A DNA stretch of 64,000 nucleotides, from the NCBI GenBank assembly GCA_014155875.1, contig JACEFZ010012588.1, forward strand, positions 354,001-418,000, in the 5' to 3' direction. The notes beneath the pieces are model-generated. The model saw only the letters and a program-made list of their open reading frames with translations. It was not told where the DNA came from and made no database searches. A program made the translations under genes and the position numbers. The DNA comes from Cepaea nemoralis (taxonomy: Eukaryota; Mollusca; Gastropoda; Stylommatophora; Helicidae). Positions 1 to 10,815 of this stretch are shown piece after piece (positions within the stretch are counted from its first letter, which is position 1; each line of letters begins with the position of its first letter).

Positions 1-537
1 AGACAGTATGCTGACAAAGGTAACAGGACAATAACATTGACACCTGGACAGGACGTTCTTCTTCTACTTCCTAGTGACAGACACTTATTGACTGATTCTT
101 GGCAGGGACCTTTTAAAGTGACGAGACAGATTTCACCTGTAGACTACGAAATCCTAATAAAAGACAAACACAAAATATTTCACATAAATATGCTAAGATC
201 ATACCACAACAGAGACAACGAACAAGACGATACGACAGCGTGTACAGTGATAATAGATCACGAAGATGATGATGCTAGTGACAAAATTCCAACACCTACA
301 TTAGACACGACAAGCTGCTTGAAGGAGATCAAAATCAATCCAAAGTTATCTCAAGCAGAGACAAACAGTTGCAAACAGCTTATACAACAGTACAACACCA
401 TCTTTTCCAACAACCCAGGACAAACAGAATTAGTACAGCATCACATCACACTCACATCAAACACACCCATAAGATGCAGACCATACACCATCCCATTACA
501 TTACAAAGAACATTTACATCAGGAGATACCAACTTAG
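1..537 (+). CDS. Integrase C-terminal domain and linker of Gmr1-like retrotransposon (partial, frameshifted)
   Basis: The frame is open from base 1 (first codon AGA), so the true start is outside the window. Residues typical of a retroelement integrase C-terminal SH3-like fold are visible: a DVLLLLP strand, WQGPFKV, and FHINMLRSY at the end of the domain. A linker follows and then the N-terminal part of the reverse transcriptase region (LTSNTPIRCRPYTIP). The frame stops at 535-537, exactly where the protein should run on into the RT palm; the continuation is in the next frame. Role: integration of the element cDNA, followed by the connection to RT. The order INT-RT is the diagnostic point. 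Identification of the domain is firm; whether the frameshift is biological or a sequencing error is not decidable here. Confidence 0.72.
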   Translation, partial: RQYADKGNRTITLTPGQDVLLLLPSDRHLLTDSWQGPFKVTRQISPVDYEILIKDKHKIFHINMLRSYHNRDNEQDDTTACTVIIDHEDDDASDKIPTPTLDTTSCLKEIKINPKLSQAETNSCKQLIQQYNTIFSNNPGQTELVQHHITLTSNTPIRCRPYTIPLHYKEHLHQEIPT

Positions 538-1754
538 AGAAAAACAACATCATAAGACGATCCCAATCAGACTTCTCATCTCCAATGGTGATAATACGCA
601 AAAAGGACAATACAATAAGACTGTGTATCGACTATCGAAAGCTAAATAAAATAACTGTTCTAGATTTGGAGCCAATGGCAAACGCTGACGATCTTCTGAC
701 AGAACTGACAGACGCTAGGTTCTTTACGAAGATAGACATGACGAAAGGATATTATCAGATAGCAGTAGACGAACAGAGCAGACATCTGACAGCTTTTGCC
801 ACACCGTGGGGACTGTACGAATGGTGCAAACTTCCATTTGGGCTTGTCAATGCCCCTGCCACATTTGTACGTATGACACGACTTCTTCTATTAGATATTC
901 CTAACATAATTTGCTATATAGACGACATCTGTGTTCACACAGAGACGATGACAGAGCACATTAAGACGTTAGAACAGACATTTGAACGTATTAGACAGCA
1001 CGGACTGACGGTAAAGCCTGCAAAAGTAGACATAGCCTACCAGGGAATATCATTCTTGGGGTGCAAAATATCCAATGGCTTTGTCATGACAGACGATAAC
1101 ATTGTGTCCAAGATACTAAAACTCTCACTTCCGACTACAAAAAAAGAAGTCAGAAGTTTGTTGGGACTGATAAATTATTACCGGCAGTTCATTCCTGATT
1201 TTTCCGAACTGACCGAAGTGTTTACTAATTTACTAACAAAAGATAAACCAGATAAAATTGTACACAATGAATGCCTAAAAATTGCATTCCATAAGGTAAT
1301 ATCATGTTTTTCTGATAACAGTTCAAGTAACCTCATCCTGAAATTGCCCAACCTTCATTTACCTTTCAGATTGCGTACAGATGCTAGCTCCGTGGCGATT
1401 GGAGCAGTCTTGTTACAAGAGTACAATAACATCCTCCATCCCGTGTACTTCGTATCCAAGAAACTAAAACCCAGAGAACGGGCTTGGTCTATACCTCAGT
1501 TGGAAGCCCTAGCGTTAGTGGTGGGTATAACTAAATTGTCCAGATTTCTTCTAGGACGCCATTTCATCGTGGAATCTGACAGCAGCCCGTTGCGTTTTAT
1601 AAATTCAGGTGTACCTTCCAATCATATGGTAGCGCGCTGGTCTCTTAAACTTCAAGATTACAGCTTTGAGGTTCGACATATCCCAGGCAGAACCAATTCA
1701 ATTGCCGATCTTTTGTCCCGTTGTCCGACCGACCCAGTAAGCACCAATGTCTGA
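538..1754 (+). CDS. Reverse transcriptase-RNase H of Gmr1-like Ty3/gypsy element
   Basis: Open from about 369 but homologous only from about 530 on. RT motifs in order: RLCIDYRKLN, FFTKIDMTKGYYQI (first catalytic Asp), LPFGLVNAPATF, and YIDDICVH (the YxDD active site, both Asp present), then FLGCKI and the thumb-type LLGLINYYRQFIPDF. The Ty3-type RNase H follows: LRTDASSVAIGAVL, with HPVYFVSKKL, the QLEALALV glutamate, VESDSSPL, and the RIPG-like HIPGRTNSIADLLSR ending. All expected acidic residues are visible. The frame ends shortly after RNase H with no integrase behind it, which agrees with the Gmr1 order. Role: copies the element RNA into cDNA and degrades the RNA strand. No start codon need be assumed, since it is expressed as part of a polyprotein. 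Confidence 0.85.
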
Positions 1755-3167
1755 GTGCAGTGTGTACAAATACACTCAGACCAACACAGCCATTCATGAG
1801 TGAATAATTTTTTTTCTATTCACAAAAAGCTGTGTAATGTCTACAATGTGATGTGATAGGGATTACTCCCATTATATATAGTGTTCTTATTTTACTAATT
1901 CATGTAGTGATTGTCGGGTATAATTGTGTAGTGTGTGGTAGAAAGCAAACTTTATTAATTGTATATATTACGAACAAAAACAGTGTCACATTCGCTCAAG
2001 AACTTACCGTAAGCGAACTATCCAATTTGACAGTGACATCTGCGTGTGGAACATTCCAGGGATATTTTAAGGACGTGTGTGAACGTGTAAACTAAACAGT
2101 GACAGCTACTCCATTGCAGTCAACCAAAATCCATAATGTTCGGTAGTGAAACATCCAACACATGAACAGTCAATCGTAATCCAGAAGGTTTTGTATTGAA
2201 ACATCCAACACATGAACTGTGAGAACATGGTACTTTCCGTAACTACATCAGACCGGAACAAGTGTGTTCTACAAGCTTCACATCAGCTGATTTAAGTGTT
2301 CGTGTGTACTTCCGGATTAGTTAGAAATGTAGAGCAAAATTAGCAGACGACAAATAAAAGTTTAAAAATCTATGACGATTCTAAAATCTTTAGGAATCAA
2401 CAAAGTTAAATACACGAATTGTGTGTTTATATATTTATGCAGTGTAATCTTAGAATCATATCTTGATTAATGTATTCATATTACCGACTTTTTCTCGTTA
2501 ATATGAAGAAACGTCAAGCAATGATGCTAAGAAATAAGATAATTATTGTAAATTATTGTATTTCATAAATGTTGAAATTATTTCCCTTTCATTTATTTGT
2601 TATTACATCATTACACAAAGGGCCATAATTTGAAATGTATATTCTAATGTGTTGTGCATAAATAACCATGTTTGTTGCCAGATTGTTGACACAACAGGTA
2701 GCCATCTACTAGGCATGGCAGAGTGTTACCGACATTGCAGACCAACACAAGAGCTCCTGGCCAAATAAGGTCAGGGTTTGAGCGTTTTATACGATTTATA
2801 TAAAGCCGTATTTCAGTCTAGCTAGATGGTTTTTGTTTCAAGAACCATATTATTATGTTTTTTTAAATGCTGCGAGGTAGATGCGTGAAGCTGGTACTAC
2901 CGATCTGACTGGGTCATTAATGCAATTGAGGTAATCGGCCATCGAGAGGATGAAACCTGACAAGTGTTAAAGGTTGAACACCACATGTCGTTAAATGCAA
3001 CTTCCATTTCTTATATATTTCTATGGCATATGTTTATTTATTTGTATGTTGATACCAATGTATATAACAATTGAAGGGTCGACTCTGACAAGGTTAGAAT
3101 ATTAACCCAGTATGTACATATATTATACATGAAAGATGACATCTTTCATGAATTTGCCGGGGGAGCG

Positions 3168-3686
3168 TGTCAGAGTCCAGAAAGGGTACAGTGATGCAGT
3201 GACATCGTTACGCCGCCAGGCGACTTAGCTCCCAGTAGGGATGCAGCAACTTCGTTACGCCGCCAGGCGAGTAGTAGTTACCGGCCTGCAAGATTGCTGG
3301 CTGACGAGCGACCAGCGGTCAGGCCAGGACGACGCTAGACGCACGCATGCCTCGTGAAGCCACCTGAGGTGGGAGGCGAGTTGCGAACTAGCGGGAGACA
3401 GCTCTGGGACTTCAACTCGGACAGACGTGTGATGAGAGAAAGACGTTGTGTGGTTTTCTGTGCTTGAAAGTCGAGTGTCTGGACATCTTGAGAGTCAGAC
3501 TTGTGAGCTGTATTGTGGATGTAAGTGTATTGATGTATCCAGTATATATTGTTGTAATCATCGTTCTTTATTTGATATGTGAATAAATCCATTGAACGGT
3601 GTGTCGTTGAGTCTTACGTCAAATCACGTTGTACTTGTACTGTCTCACATGTGTTAGGTTAGCGAGCCAAGTTTAAGACCCTGACA
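3168..3686 (+). repeat. 3' LTR of the Gmr1-like element
   Basis: Begins TGTCAGAGTC and ends GACCCTGACA, giving the TG...CA ends and a short imperfect terminal inverted repeat (TGTCAG/CTGACA). A purine-rich stretch, GCCGGGGGAGCG, lies immediately upstream as expected for a polypurine tract. A TATATATT at 3542-3549 and an AATAAA at 3582-3587 fit a promoter and poly(A) signal near the 3' end. Two copies of a GTTACGCCGCCAGGCGA motif occur inside (about 3208 and 3255). The bases right after the LTR (ATGCT) are the candidate 3' target duplication, but the 5' partner is outside the window. Confidence 0.65.
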
Positions 3687-3764
3687 ATGCTGAAGAGAGA
3701 CGATCAATGAGCTGCACATGTGATGTTGTGATTTCAGTTACAAAAAGTGGAAAGCCATAGCTTC

Positions 3765-3925
3765 GATCCTAGACCAGCTGCTGACCAAGGCTTAGAGCCT
3801 GGTCTGCCTGTCATGACATTTAATCTTTAGGTTGCATTTCTTTGAACAAAGATAAGGCATGCATCCTCAAATTGGCACTTTTCCGCCCAAAACCGTTGGC
3901 ACAATGTGGCATGGTGGGTTTGGTG
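3765..3925 (+). repeat. Dispersed repeat shared with 27785-27950
   Basis: The stretch from CCTAGACCAGCTG through CTTTAGGTTGCATTTC and on to a CACTTTTCCGCCC motif is repeated, diverged, at 27808-27925. No coding content. Identity unknown. Confidence 0.5.
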
Positions 3926-4019
3926 AAACATTTGGCGCTAACAGAAAGTGAGTAGTATCATCTGTTGTTTATGGTAGTTCAGTCAGATCTAAGTCAGATC
4001 TAATTAAGATCTGACACCT

Positions 4020-4290
4020 GCAGAAAGAGCATTGCTTTGCTGACCCAGCAGCTTCTGCAACTTGTCTTGTTCGAGGCGTATTGGTATTACCTTTCTTCTG
4101 GAGTAAACTAAGCGGGCCGAGAGAGGGATCACGCTGCATGGGCAACACATGGCCTCTACAATTCAGCTTAGGTTTTGTGCTATGGGGAGGTATAACATTC
4201 GCTAACACCATGGGTTGTAGTTATGCCTTCTTAGAAGCACAATGTAATAAACTATCATCTGTCAAGACGGTACGGTGCTAGTGAGAAGTG
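4020..4290 (+). repeat. Dispersed repeat D, copy 1
   Basis: A non-coding repeat recognised by its conserved blocks: CTTCTGCAACTTG, TACCTTTCTTCTGGAG, GAGGGATCACGCTGCATGGG, GGTTTTGTGCTATGGGGAGG, TATAACATTCGCTA, and AATAAACTATCATCTG. Other copies are at 12225-13045 (plus, split), 20985-21287 (minus) and 52420-52560 (minus). Its right end runs straight into the 72-bp minisatellite. Confidence 0.7.
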
Positions 4291-6190
4291 GAAAGTTATG
4301 GCCGTTGTATTGTGTATACATTGTGTATATCTGTCAAGACGGTAAGGTGCTAGTGAGAAGTGGAAAGTTATGGCCGTTGTGTTGTGTATACATTGTGTAT
4401 ATCTGTCAAGACGGTAAGGTGCTAGTGAGAAGTGGAAAGTTATGGCCGTTGTATTGTGTATACATTGTGTATATCTGTCAAGACGGTAAGGTGCTAGTGA
4501 GAAGTGGAAAGTTATGGCCGTTGTATTGTGTATACATTGTGTATATCTGTCAAGACGGTAAGGTGCTAGTGAGAAGTGGAAAGTTATGGCCGTTGTATTG
4601 TGTATACATTGTGTATATCTGTCAAGACGGTAAGGTGCTAGTGAGAAGTGGAAAGTTATGGCCGTTGTATTGTGTATACATTGTGTATATCTGTCAAGAC
4701 GGTAAGGTGCTAGTGAGAAGTGGAAAGTTATGGCCGTTGTATTGTGTATACATTGTGTATATCTGTCAAGACGGTAAGGTGCTAGTGAGAAGTGGAAAGT
4801 TATGGCCGTTGTATTGTGTATACATTGTGTATATCTGTCAAGACGGTAAGGTGCTAGTGAGAAGTGGAAAGTTATGGCCGTTGCATTGTGTATACATTGT
4901 GTATATCTGTCAAGACGGTAAGGTGCTAGTGAGAAGTGGAAAGTTATGGCCGTTGTATTGTGTATACATTGTGTATATCTGTCAAGACGGTAAGGTGCTA
5001 GTGAGAAGTGGAAAGTTATGGCCGTTGCATTGTGTATACATTGTGTATATCTGTCAAGACGGTAAGGTGCTAGTGAGAAGTGGAAAGTTATGGCCGTTGA
5101 ATTGTGTATACATTGTGTATATCTGTCAAGACGGTAAGGTGCTAGTGAGAAGTGGAAAGTTATGGCCGTTGAATTGTGTATACATTGTGTATATCTGTCA
5201 AGACGGTAAGGTGCTAGTGAGAAGTGGAAAGTTATGGCCGTTGTGTTGTGTATACATTGTGTATATCTGTCAAGACGGTAAGGTGCTAGTGAGAAGTGGA
5301 AAGTTATGGCCGTTGTGTTGTGTATACATTGTGTATATCTGTCAAGACGGTAAGGTGCTAGTGAGAAGTGGAAAGTTATGGCCGTTGTGTTGTGTATACA
5401 TTGTGTATATCTGTCAAGACGGTAAGGTGCTAGTGAGAAGTGGAAAGTTATGGCCGTTGTATTGTGTATACATTGTGTATATCTGTCAAGACGGTAAGGT
5501 GCTAGTGAGAAGTGGAAAGTTATGGCCGTTGTATTGTGTATACATTGTGTATATCTGTCAAGACGGTAAGGTGCTAGTGAGAAGTGGAAAGTTATGGCCG
5601 CTGTGTTGTGTATACATTGTGTATATCTGTCAAGACGGTAAGGTGCTAGTGAGAAGTGGAAAGTTATGGCCGTTGTGTTGTGTATACATTGTGTATATCT
5701 GTCAAGACGGTAAGGTGCTAGTGAGAAGTGGAAAGTTATGGCCGTTGTGTTGTGTATACATTGTGTATATCTGTCAAGATGGTAAGGTGCTAGTGAGAAG
5801 TGGAAAGTTATGGCCGTTGTATTGTGTATACATTGTGTATATCTGTCAAGACGGTAAGGTGCTAGTGAGAAGTGGAAAGTTATGGCCGTTGTATTGTGTA
5901 TACATTGTGTATATCTGTCAAGACGGTAAGGTGCTAGTGAGAAGTGGAAAGTTATGGCCGCTGTGTTGTGTATACATTGTGTATATCTGTCAAGACGGTA
6001 AGGTGCTAGTGAGAAGTGGAAAGTTATGGCCGCTGTGTTGTGTATACATTGTGTATATCTGTCAAGACGGTAAGGTGCTAGTGAGAAGTGGAAAGTTATG
6101 GCCGTTGTATTGTGTATACATTGTGTATATCTGTCAAGACGGTAAGGTGCTAGTGAGAAGTGGAAAGTTATGGCCGTTGTATTGTGTATA
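4264..6190 (+). repeat. 72-bp minisatellite, about 27 units
   Basis: Head-to-tail units of 72 bp, each starting near CTGTCAAGACGGTAAGGTGC and containing GAAGTGGAAAGTTATGGCCG. Units differ mainly at the base triplet after CCGTTG (TAT, TGT, CAT or AAT) and by CCGCTG in three units near 5600, 5960 and 6030. Because 72 is a multiple of three and the unit has no stop in one frame, it yields a 695-codon reading frame (4275-6362) that is not a gene. The first unit overlaps the end of dispersed repeat D. Confidence 0.95.
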
Positions 6191-6960
6191 CAGGAATACC
6201 CTGTACCTCAACTCGGGCACCAGCATTCCTGTGCTAGTTTTAGAGACCCATGTGAGATTTATGCCATATGTTCTTGCCGTCCACCATGGATCAATGTTCA
6301 TCATAAGCCACAGCCAACCAGCAGGGTCGTCTCTGAGTTGGTGGCTCCTAGAGATGCAATGACCAGAAACCACACAGTGGAAAATCCTCCAGCACTCATC
6401 AGCACATCATAGGTCAGCATGGCCGAATGGATAAGATAATGTGTTCTTAAGCACCCGGTGTGCTGATGCAGAGTTAAGGAGTTTAACCTCTACATCGGAC
6501 AGCTGGACTCAAATGTTGAACTATCGTCCTTGACTTGGGGACGTAAATTACAAGTACCTCTGAAGTTGGAGTGGATTCGCCTGATGGCGAAGGACACTGT
6601 TAATAGGGAAAGTTAATCCACACCCAATTCAGTCCAGCACTACTATAAGTAGCATGTAGGGCATACGCTGGAGTTAAAAGCAAGCGAGCGTACAAAAATT
6701 TAAAAAATAAAAATCAGCCCACCCACAAATCAAGGGTAAATGGTGTCTATCCAAAGTCTGCTCTACGAATCTGACAATTGGGTTCTAATGTCCCAAAGTG
6801 ATCCGTACTAAATGACAAGTTGGTGTCACATGTCCAGTGTACGAAAATCCTACTCAATGGAACTCATTAGGTGGAAAGTCTAACCCGACCATACCAATTA
6901 TTAGTTCGACTGGTACATGTCCAAGACTTATGACACTACACAGGAAGGTTCACCCAGACA
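6191..6960. other. Unique or unassigned sequence, possible tRNA-like SINE head
   Basis: No gene seen. At 6413-6450 the string GGCCGAATGGATAA resembles the box A region of tRNA-Ser/Leu and recurs at 63221, where it heads a SINE; here the rest of the element is not clear. The remainder shows no coding signal. Confidence 0.35.
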
Positions 6961-6984
6961 ACAACTGTCTGGAAGAAGTTGGGT

Positions 6985-7250
6985 ATGCCCACTAAGTTAC
7001 TTAGTTGTATATCCTTTACAGGACGTTGCATTCAACACCAGAATTTTATGGCTGTGTGTGATGTCTTGGCAAGTTTATGTTTAGCAGTTTGCTATTTCTT
7101 TCTGTACGACCGGAACCTCTACCATTGCATGAAAACCAACCCAAGATGGTCTGCTGCTAAATCGCCCAAATCTGTATTTCAAACGCGGCATACAGGATTA
7201 CGAATTGCAACTGTATCCCTTTTGCCGGCATGCCAGCCAAAAAACAAGCA
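6985..7250 (-). repeat. SINE family B, degenerate copy
   Basis: Read on the minus strand, 7000-7105 carries the family B central domain (AGCAAACTGC, CTTGCCAAGAC, CCTGTAAAGGATAT in diverged form). The tRNA-related head would lie towards 7250 and is not recognisable. The best copies are at 42020-42255 and 39045-39352. Confidence 0.5.
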
Positions 7251-7880
7251 AATATTAGTACCTCTGCGGTAACTAGCACAACGCAATTATGTCCAAATGA
7301 AATTAATGTCGAACAAACGAAGAAAGTGAAAATTCAGTTACAGATGGAATCTAGATGTCTGGCCATTAGACAAAGGTGGCAGAGAACACAAGGTTTTAGC
7401 ATCAAACTAGTAACTAAGAGAATAACCGAAAGTTGTGCAACTTTAGTAATGTGTGTAATAGCGCCTAGACAGGCGTGGATGATGCCAAGCAATTATTGTT
7501 TGTTAGAAAACATGCCAGGTAGTCCAGACATATGAGTGTGTGGCAGAAAGTAACATGACTAGCATTGTGTATCTTCTAAGTTGACATTGCTATGTTCCCT
7601 GTAATAGCCCAGAATAAACGGTGCATTGAGGTATGGAATTATGAGCTCTCTAAATGTTGTAAGTACATATGGGCCACGAGACACAGAGGCTATGGCACAT
7701 AATGATGATGATCTTGTGGGTTCCCTAGGACTATCTTGTGGGTTCCCTAAATGTTGATACTGTAAGAACCTATATGTCACGAATCATGGACCATCTTGTG
7801 GGTTCCCTAAATGATACTGTAAGAACCCATATGTCACAAATCACAGGACTATCTTGTGGGTTCCCTAAATGTCCATACTG

Positions 7881-8064
7881 TCATTCACTACCAATATAGT
7901 ACCTTGTGGTGTATGGTTGGGGGGTGAGGATCCTTGAGCTAGAGGAATTAAAGCCACCTGGCTAGTGCAGTCGCCGCAAACTGTGCAGGTTAGGGTTTTC
8001 GTTTTGCCCCCGACAGAAAAAATACCGGAAGAGAATCAGGCATTCTAGCCACTCAGCCAGCCGC
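7881..8064 (-). repeat. SINE family A inserted in the 60-bp minisatellite
   Basis: On the minus strand this shows the tRNA-like start GCTGAGTGGCTAGAATGC and the family A domain TTTCTGTCGGGGGC, then CTGCACTAGC and a CTAGCTCAAGGATCC-like end. Other copies are at 20640-20825, 38040-38260 and 44925-45115 (plus). Both flanks are minisatellite units, so the insertion is later than the array. Confidence 0.75.
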
Positions 8065-8345
8065 TACTGTAAGAACCTTTATGTCAAGAATCACCAGACT
8101 ATCTAGTGGGTTCCCTAAATATCCATACTGTAAGAACCTATATGTCACAAATCAGAGGACTATCTTGCGAGTTTCCTAAATCTCCATACTGTAAGAATTA
8201 ATATGTCGCAAATCACGACTGTCTTGTGGCTTCCCTAAATGCCAGTACTGTAAGAACCTAAAGGTATGAATCACCAGACTATCTTATGGCTACACTAAAT
8301 GTCCAAACTGTAAGAACCTATATGTCATGAATCACAGACTATCTT

Positions 8346-8662
8346 AAGGCACCAGGGCCAGGTTTTATACTGGCCAAGACCTACTAACACATCCTAGCCG
8401 TGCGTCCTGGGCAACAGGTCCCTTCGGGGTCCTGGCTAACGTAGTAGGATCGCTGATTCTTCCAAAGCCGGAGAGTATCTGCCTGCACGGTGAGGAACCA
8501 CCAGTAAGCACACCAATAAGCCAGACATGGGACAACGGATACTCATGCAAACCTCAGGTCCGGTATGACATCACACTGATGTTGGACAACAGGATGTCTT
8601 CATCCGCCATACAGGACTTCACGCTGGAGTTCACAGCCAGCGAACACAAACAAGCAAGCAAG
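8346..8662 (+). mobile_element. Retroposon family F, 317 bp, with 13-bp target duplication
   Basis: Flanked by CACAGACTATCTT at 8333-8345 and 8663-8675. It ends with a simple (CAAG)n tail, ACAAGCAAGCAAG. A second copy at 62472-62799 has its own, different 13-bp target duplication and starts about 25 bp further upstream, so the 5' ends vary while the 3' ends agree. That pattern indicates LINE-type retroposition. No coding domain is visible; it may be a SINE or the 3' end of a LINE. A strict caution is that the target lies in a tandem repeat, so flanking identity alone is weaker evidence here than at the second copy. Confidence 0.7.
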
Positions 8663-9039
8663 CACAGACTATCTTGTGGGTTCCCTAAATGTTTATACTG
8701 TAAGAACCTACAGGTCACGAACCACCAGACATCTTGTGGGTTCCCTAAATGTCCATACTGTAAGAACCTATATGTCACGAATCACCAGACAATCTTGTGG
8801 GTTCCCTAAATGTCCAAACTGTAAGAACCTATATGTCATGAATCACCAGGCTATCTTGTGCTAGTAAGCAATATGCTGGCCACATCTGGTATCTATTTTT
8901 CTGAGTCCTTCAAATAGTCAGAAACATTTAGCCCTTAAATAGCTAGGAAATGAAATAAGAACAGCTGCATAAATGTAAGGTGAGTGCAAAAAATACCATG
9001 ATAGCACATATCAAATGTATTTATAGAAGTGCTCCATAT

Positions 9040-10310
9040 GAAATACTTATACAAGTGTCTGTCTCACAAGCACGTATACCAGTGTCTCATATGTATTTAC
9101 ACAAGTGTCCCATATGTATTTATACAAGTGTCTCATATGTATTTATACAACTGTCTGACATGTACTTATACAACTGTCTGACATGTACTTATACAACTGT
9201 CTGACATGTACTTATACAAATGTCTGACATGTACTTATACAACTGTCTGACATGTACTTATACAACTGTCTGACATGTACTTATACAACTGTCTGACATG
9301 TACTTATACAACTGTCTGACATGTACTTATACAACTGTCTGACATGTACTTATACAACTGTCTGACATGTATTTACACAAGTGTCCCATATGTATTTATA
9401 CAAGTGTCTCATATGTATTTATACAACTGTCTCACATGTATTTATACAACTGTCTGACATGTACTTATACAACTGTCTGACATGTACTTATACAACTGTC
9501 TGACATGTACTTATACAACTGTCTGACATGTACTTATACAACTGTCTGACATGTACTTATGCAACTGTCTGACATGTACTTATACAACTGTCTGACATGT
9601 ACTTATACAAGTGTCTGACATGTACTTATACAACTGTCTGACATATACTTATACAACTGTCTGACATGTACTTATACAACTGTCTGACATGTACTTATAC
9701 AACTGTCTGACATGTACTTATACAACTGTCTGACATGTACTTATACAACTGTCTGACATGTACTTATACAACTGTCTGACATGTACTTATACAACTGTCT
9801 GACATGTACTTATACAACTGTCTGACATGTACTTATACAACTGTCTGACATGTACTTATACAACTGTCTGACATGTACTTATACAACTGTCTGACATGTA
9901 CTTATACAACTGTCTGACATGTACTTATACAACTGTCTGACATGTACTTATACAACTGTCTGACATGTACTTATACAACTGTCTGACATGTACTTATACA
10001 ACTGTCTGACATGTACTTATACAACTGTCTGACATGTACTTATACAACTGTCTGACATGTACTTATACAACTGTCTGACATGTACTTATACAACTGTCTG
10101 ACATGTACTTATACAACTGTCTGACATGTATTTACACAAGTGTCCCATATGTATTTATACAAGTGTCTCATATGTATTTATACAACTGTCTCACATGTAT
10201 TTATACAAGTGTCTGACATGTACTTATACAACTGTCTGACATGTACTTATACAACTGTCTGACATGTACTTATACAACTGTCTGACATGTACTTATACAA
10301 GTGTCCCACA
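9040..10310 (+). repeat. 23-bp minisatellite, about 55 units
   Basis: Main unit TACTTATACAACTGTCTGACATG. A variant block (TTTACACAAGTGTCCCATATG, then TATTTATACAAGTGTCTCATATG) occurs near 9093, 9368 and 10130, showing that larger blocks were duplicated. No coding signal. Confidence 0.95.
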
Positions 10311-10815
10311 TAAACTCACCAGACAAGAGCTCTCCAATTCCCAGCAAGTCACTTCAAATGACACAAATGATAATTATATCCCTTCTTGGTATCCAAATCC
10401 CTCTGGACAAGACTGGTACAATCCAGGCTGCTGTTGTTGAAAGTGCTCTTAATTAGCACCAAGATGAAAACTTCTGGAAATAATCAATAAAAACAAACAC
10501 TGCTCACTACAATTTAAACAAGAAAAGTAGAAAGAAATGCTGCTACTCTTGGGGATCGACCTATAAACCATTGCGGTGGCAGATAGTTACACTAACTAAC
10601 CAGTGAGTGGCTCTTCATCATCATCATGTGCTGTGCCGATAAGCAAGCCTGGTCATAGGTCACCATCTCACACACTCACCATTCTTAATCAGGTTATCTG
10701 AAATTCTGAGAGCTGTCGAAACATGGTTTACTTACTAGGCATCTGAAAAGATGGTAGCCTGCCACTGGCAGTTGTGACTGTAGCCATTTTCTCGATAAAG
10801 AGATACGCTATCTGG
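10311..10815. other. Non-coding, small LINE 3' remnant
   Basis: No gene. 10610-10680 reads on the minus strand as the end of the same LINE family seen at 11870-12110, with the (ATG)n tail ATGATGATGAAG. Confidence 0.4.

Larger units (their letters stand above)
1..3686 (+). mobile_element. Ty3/gypsy-superfamily LTR retrotransposon, Gmr1-like, 3' part
   Basis: The window opens inside an LTR retrotransposon. In order it shows the C-terminal part of an integrase, a linker, reverse transcriptase, RNase H, about 1.4 kb without coding potential, a purine-rich tract and a 3' LTR. Integrase upstream of reverse transcriptase is the domain order of the Gmr1 clade of Ty3/gypsy elements (known from that clade); ordinary gypsy elements have integrase last. 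Gag, protease, most of integrase and the 5' LTR lie before the window. A frameshift near 520-536 separates the integrase end from reverse transcriptase, so this copy is probably inactive unless it is an assembly error. The 3' non-coding part contains a ~60-bp direct repeat (about 2114-2215). Confidence 0.8.
7735..8880 (+). repeat. 60/61-bp minisatellite, interrupted twice
   Basis: Unit begins ACTATCTTGTGGGTTCCC and contains CCATACTGTAAGAACC and TATGTCACGAATCACCAG. Units occur at about 7735-7880, 8065-8345 and 8663-8880. The array is split by a SINE A copy (about 7881-8064) and by a 317-bp retroposon (8346-8662). Confidence 0.9.

Noticed and set aside
1853..2095. 80-codon frame after RNase H as an envelope-like ORF
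   Set aside because: Too short, no signal peptide with cleavage context or transmembrane pair that I can defend; left as non-coding.
4275..6362. 695-codon frame across the 72-bp array
   Set aside because: Exact tandem DNA units whose length is divisible by three; the start lies in repeat D and no domain is seen. It is a minisatellite artefact.
4264..10310. CRISPR array
   Set aside because: Units are head-to-tail with no unique spacers, in eukaryotic DNA without cas genes.
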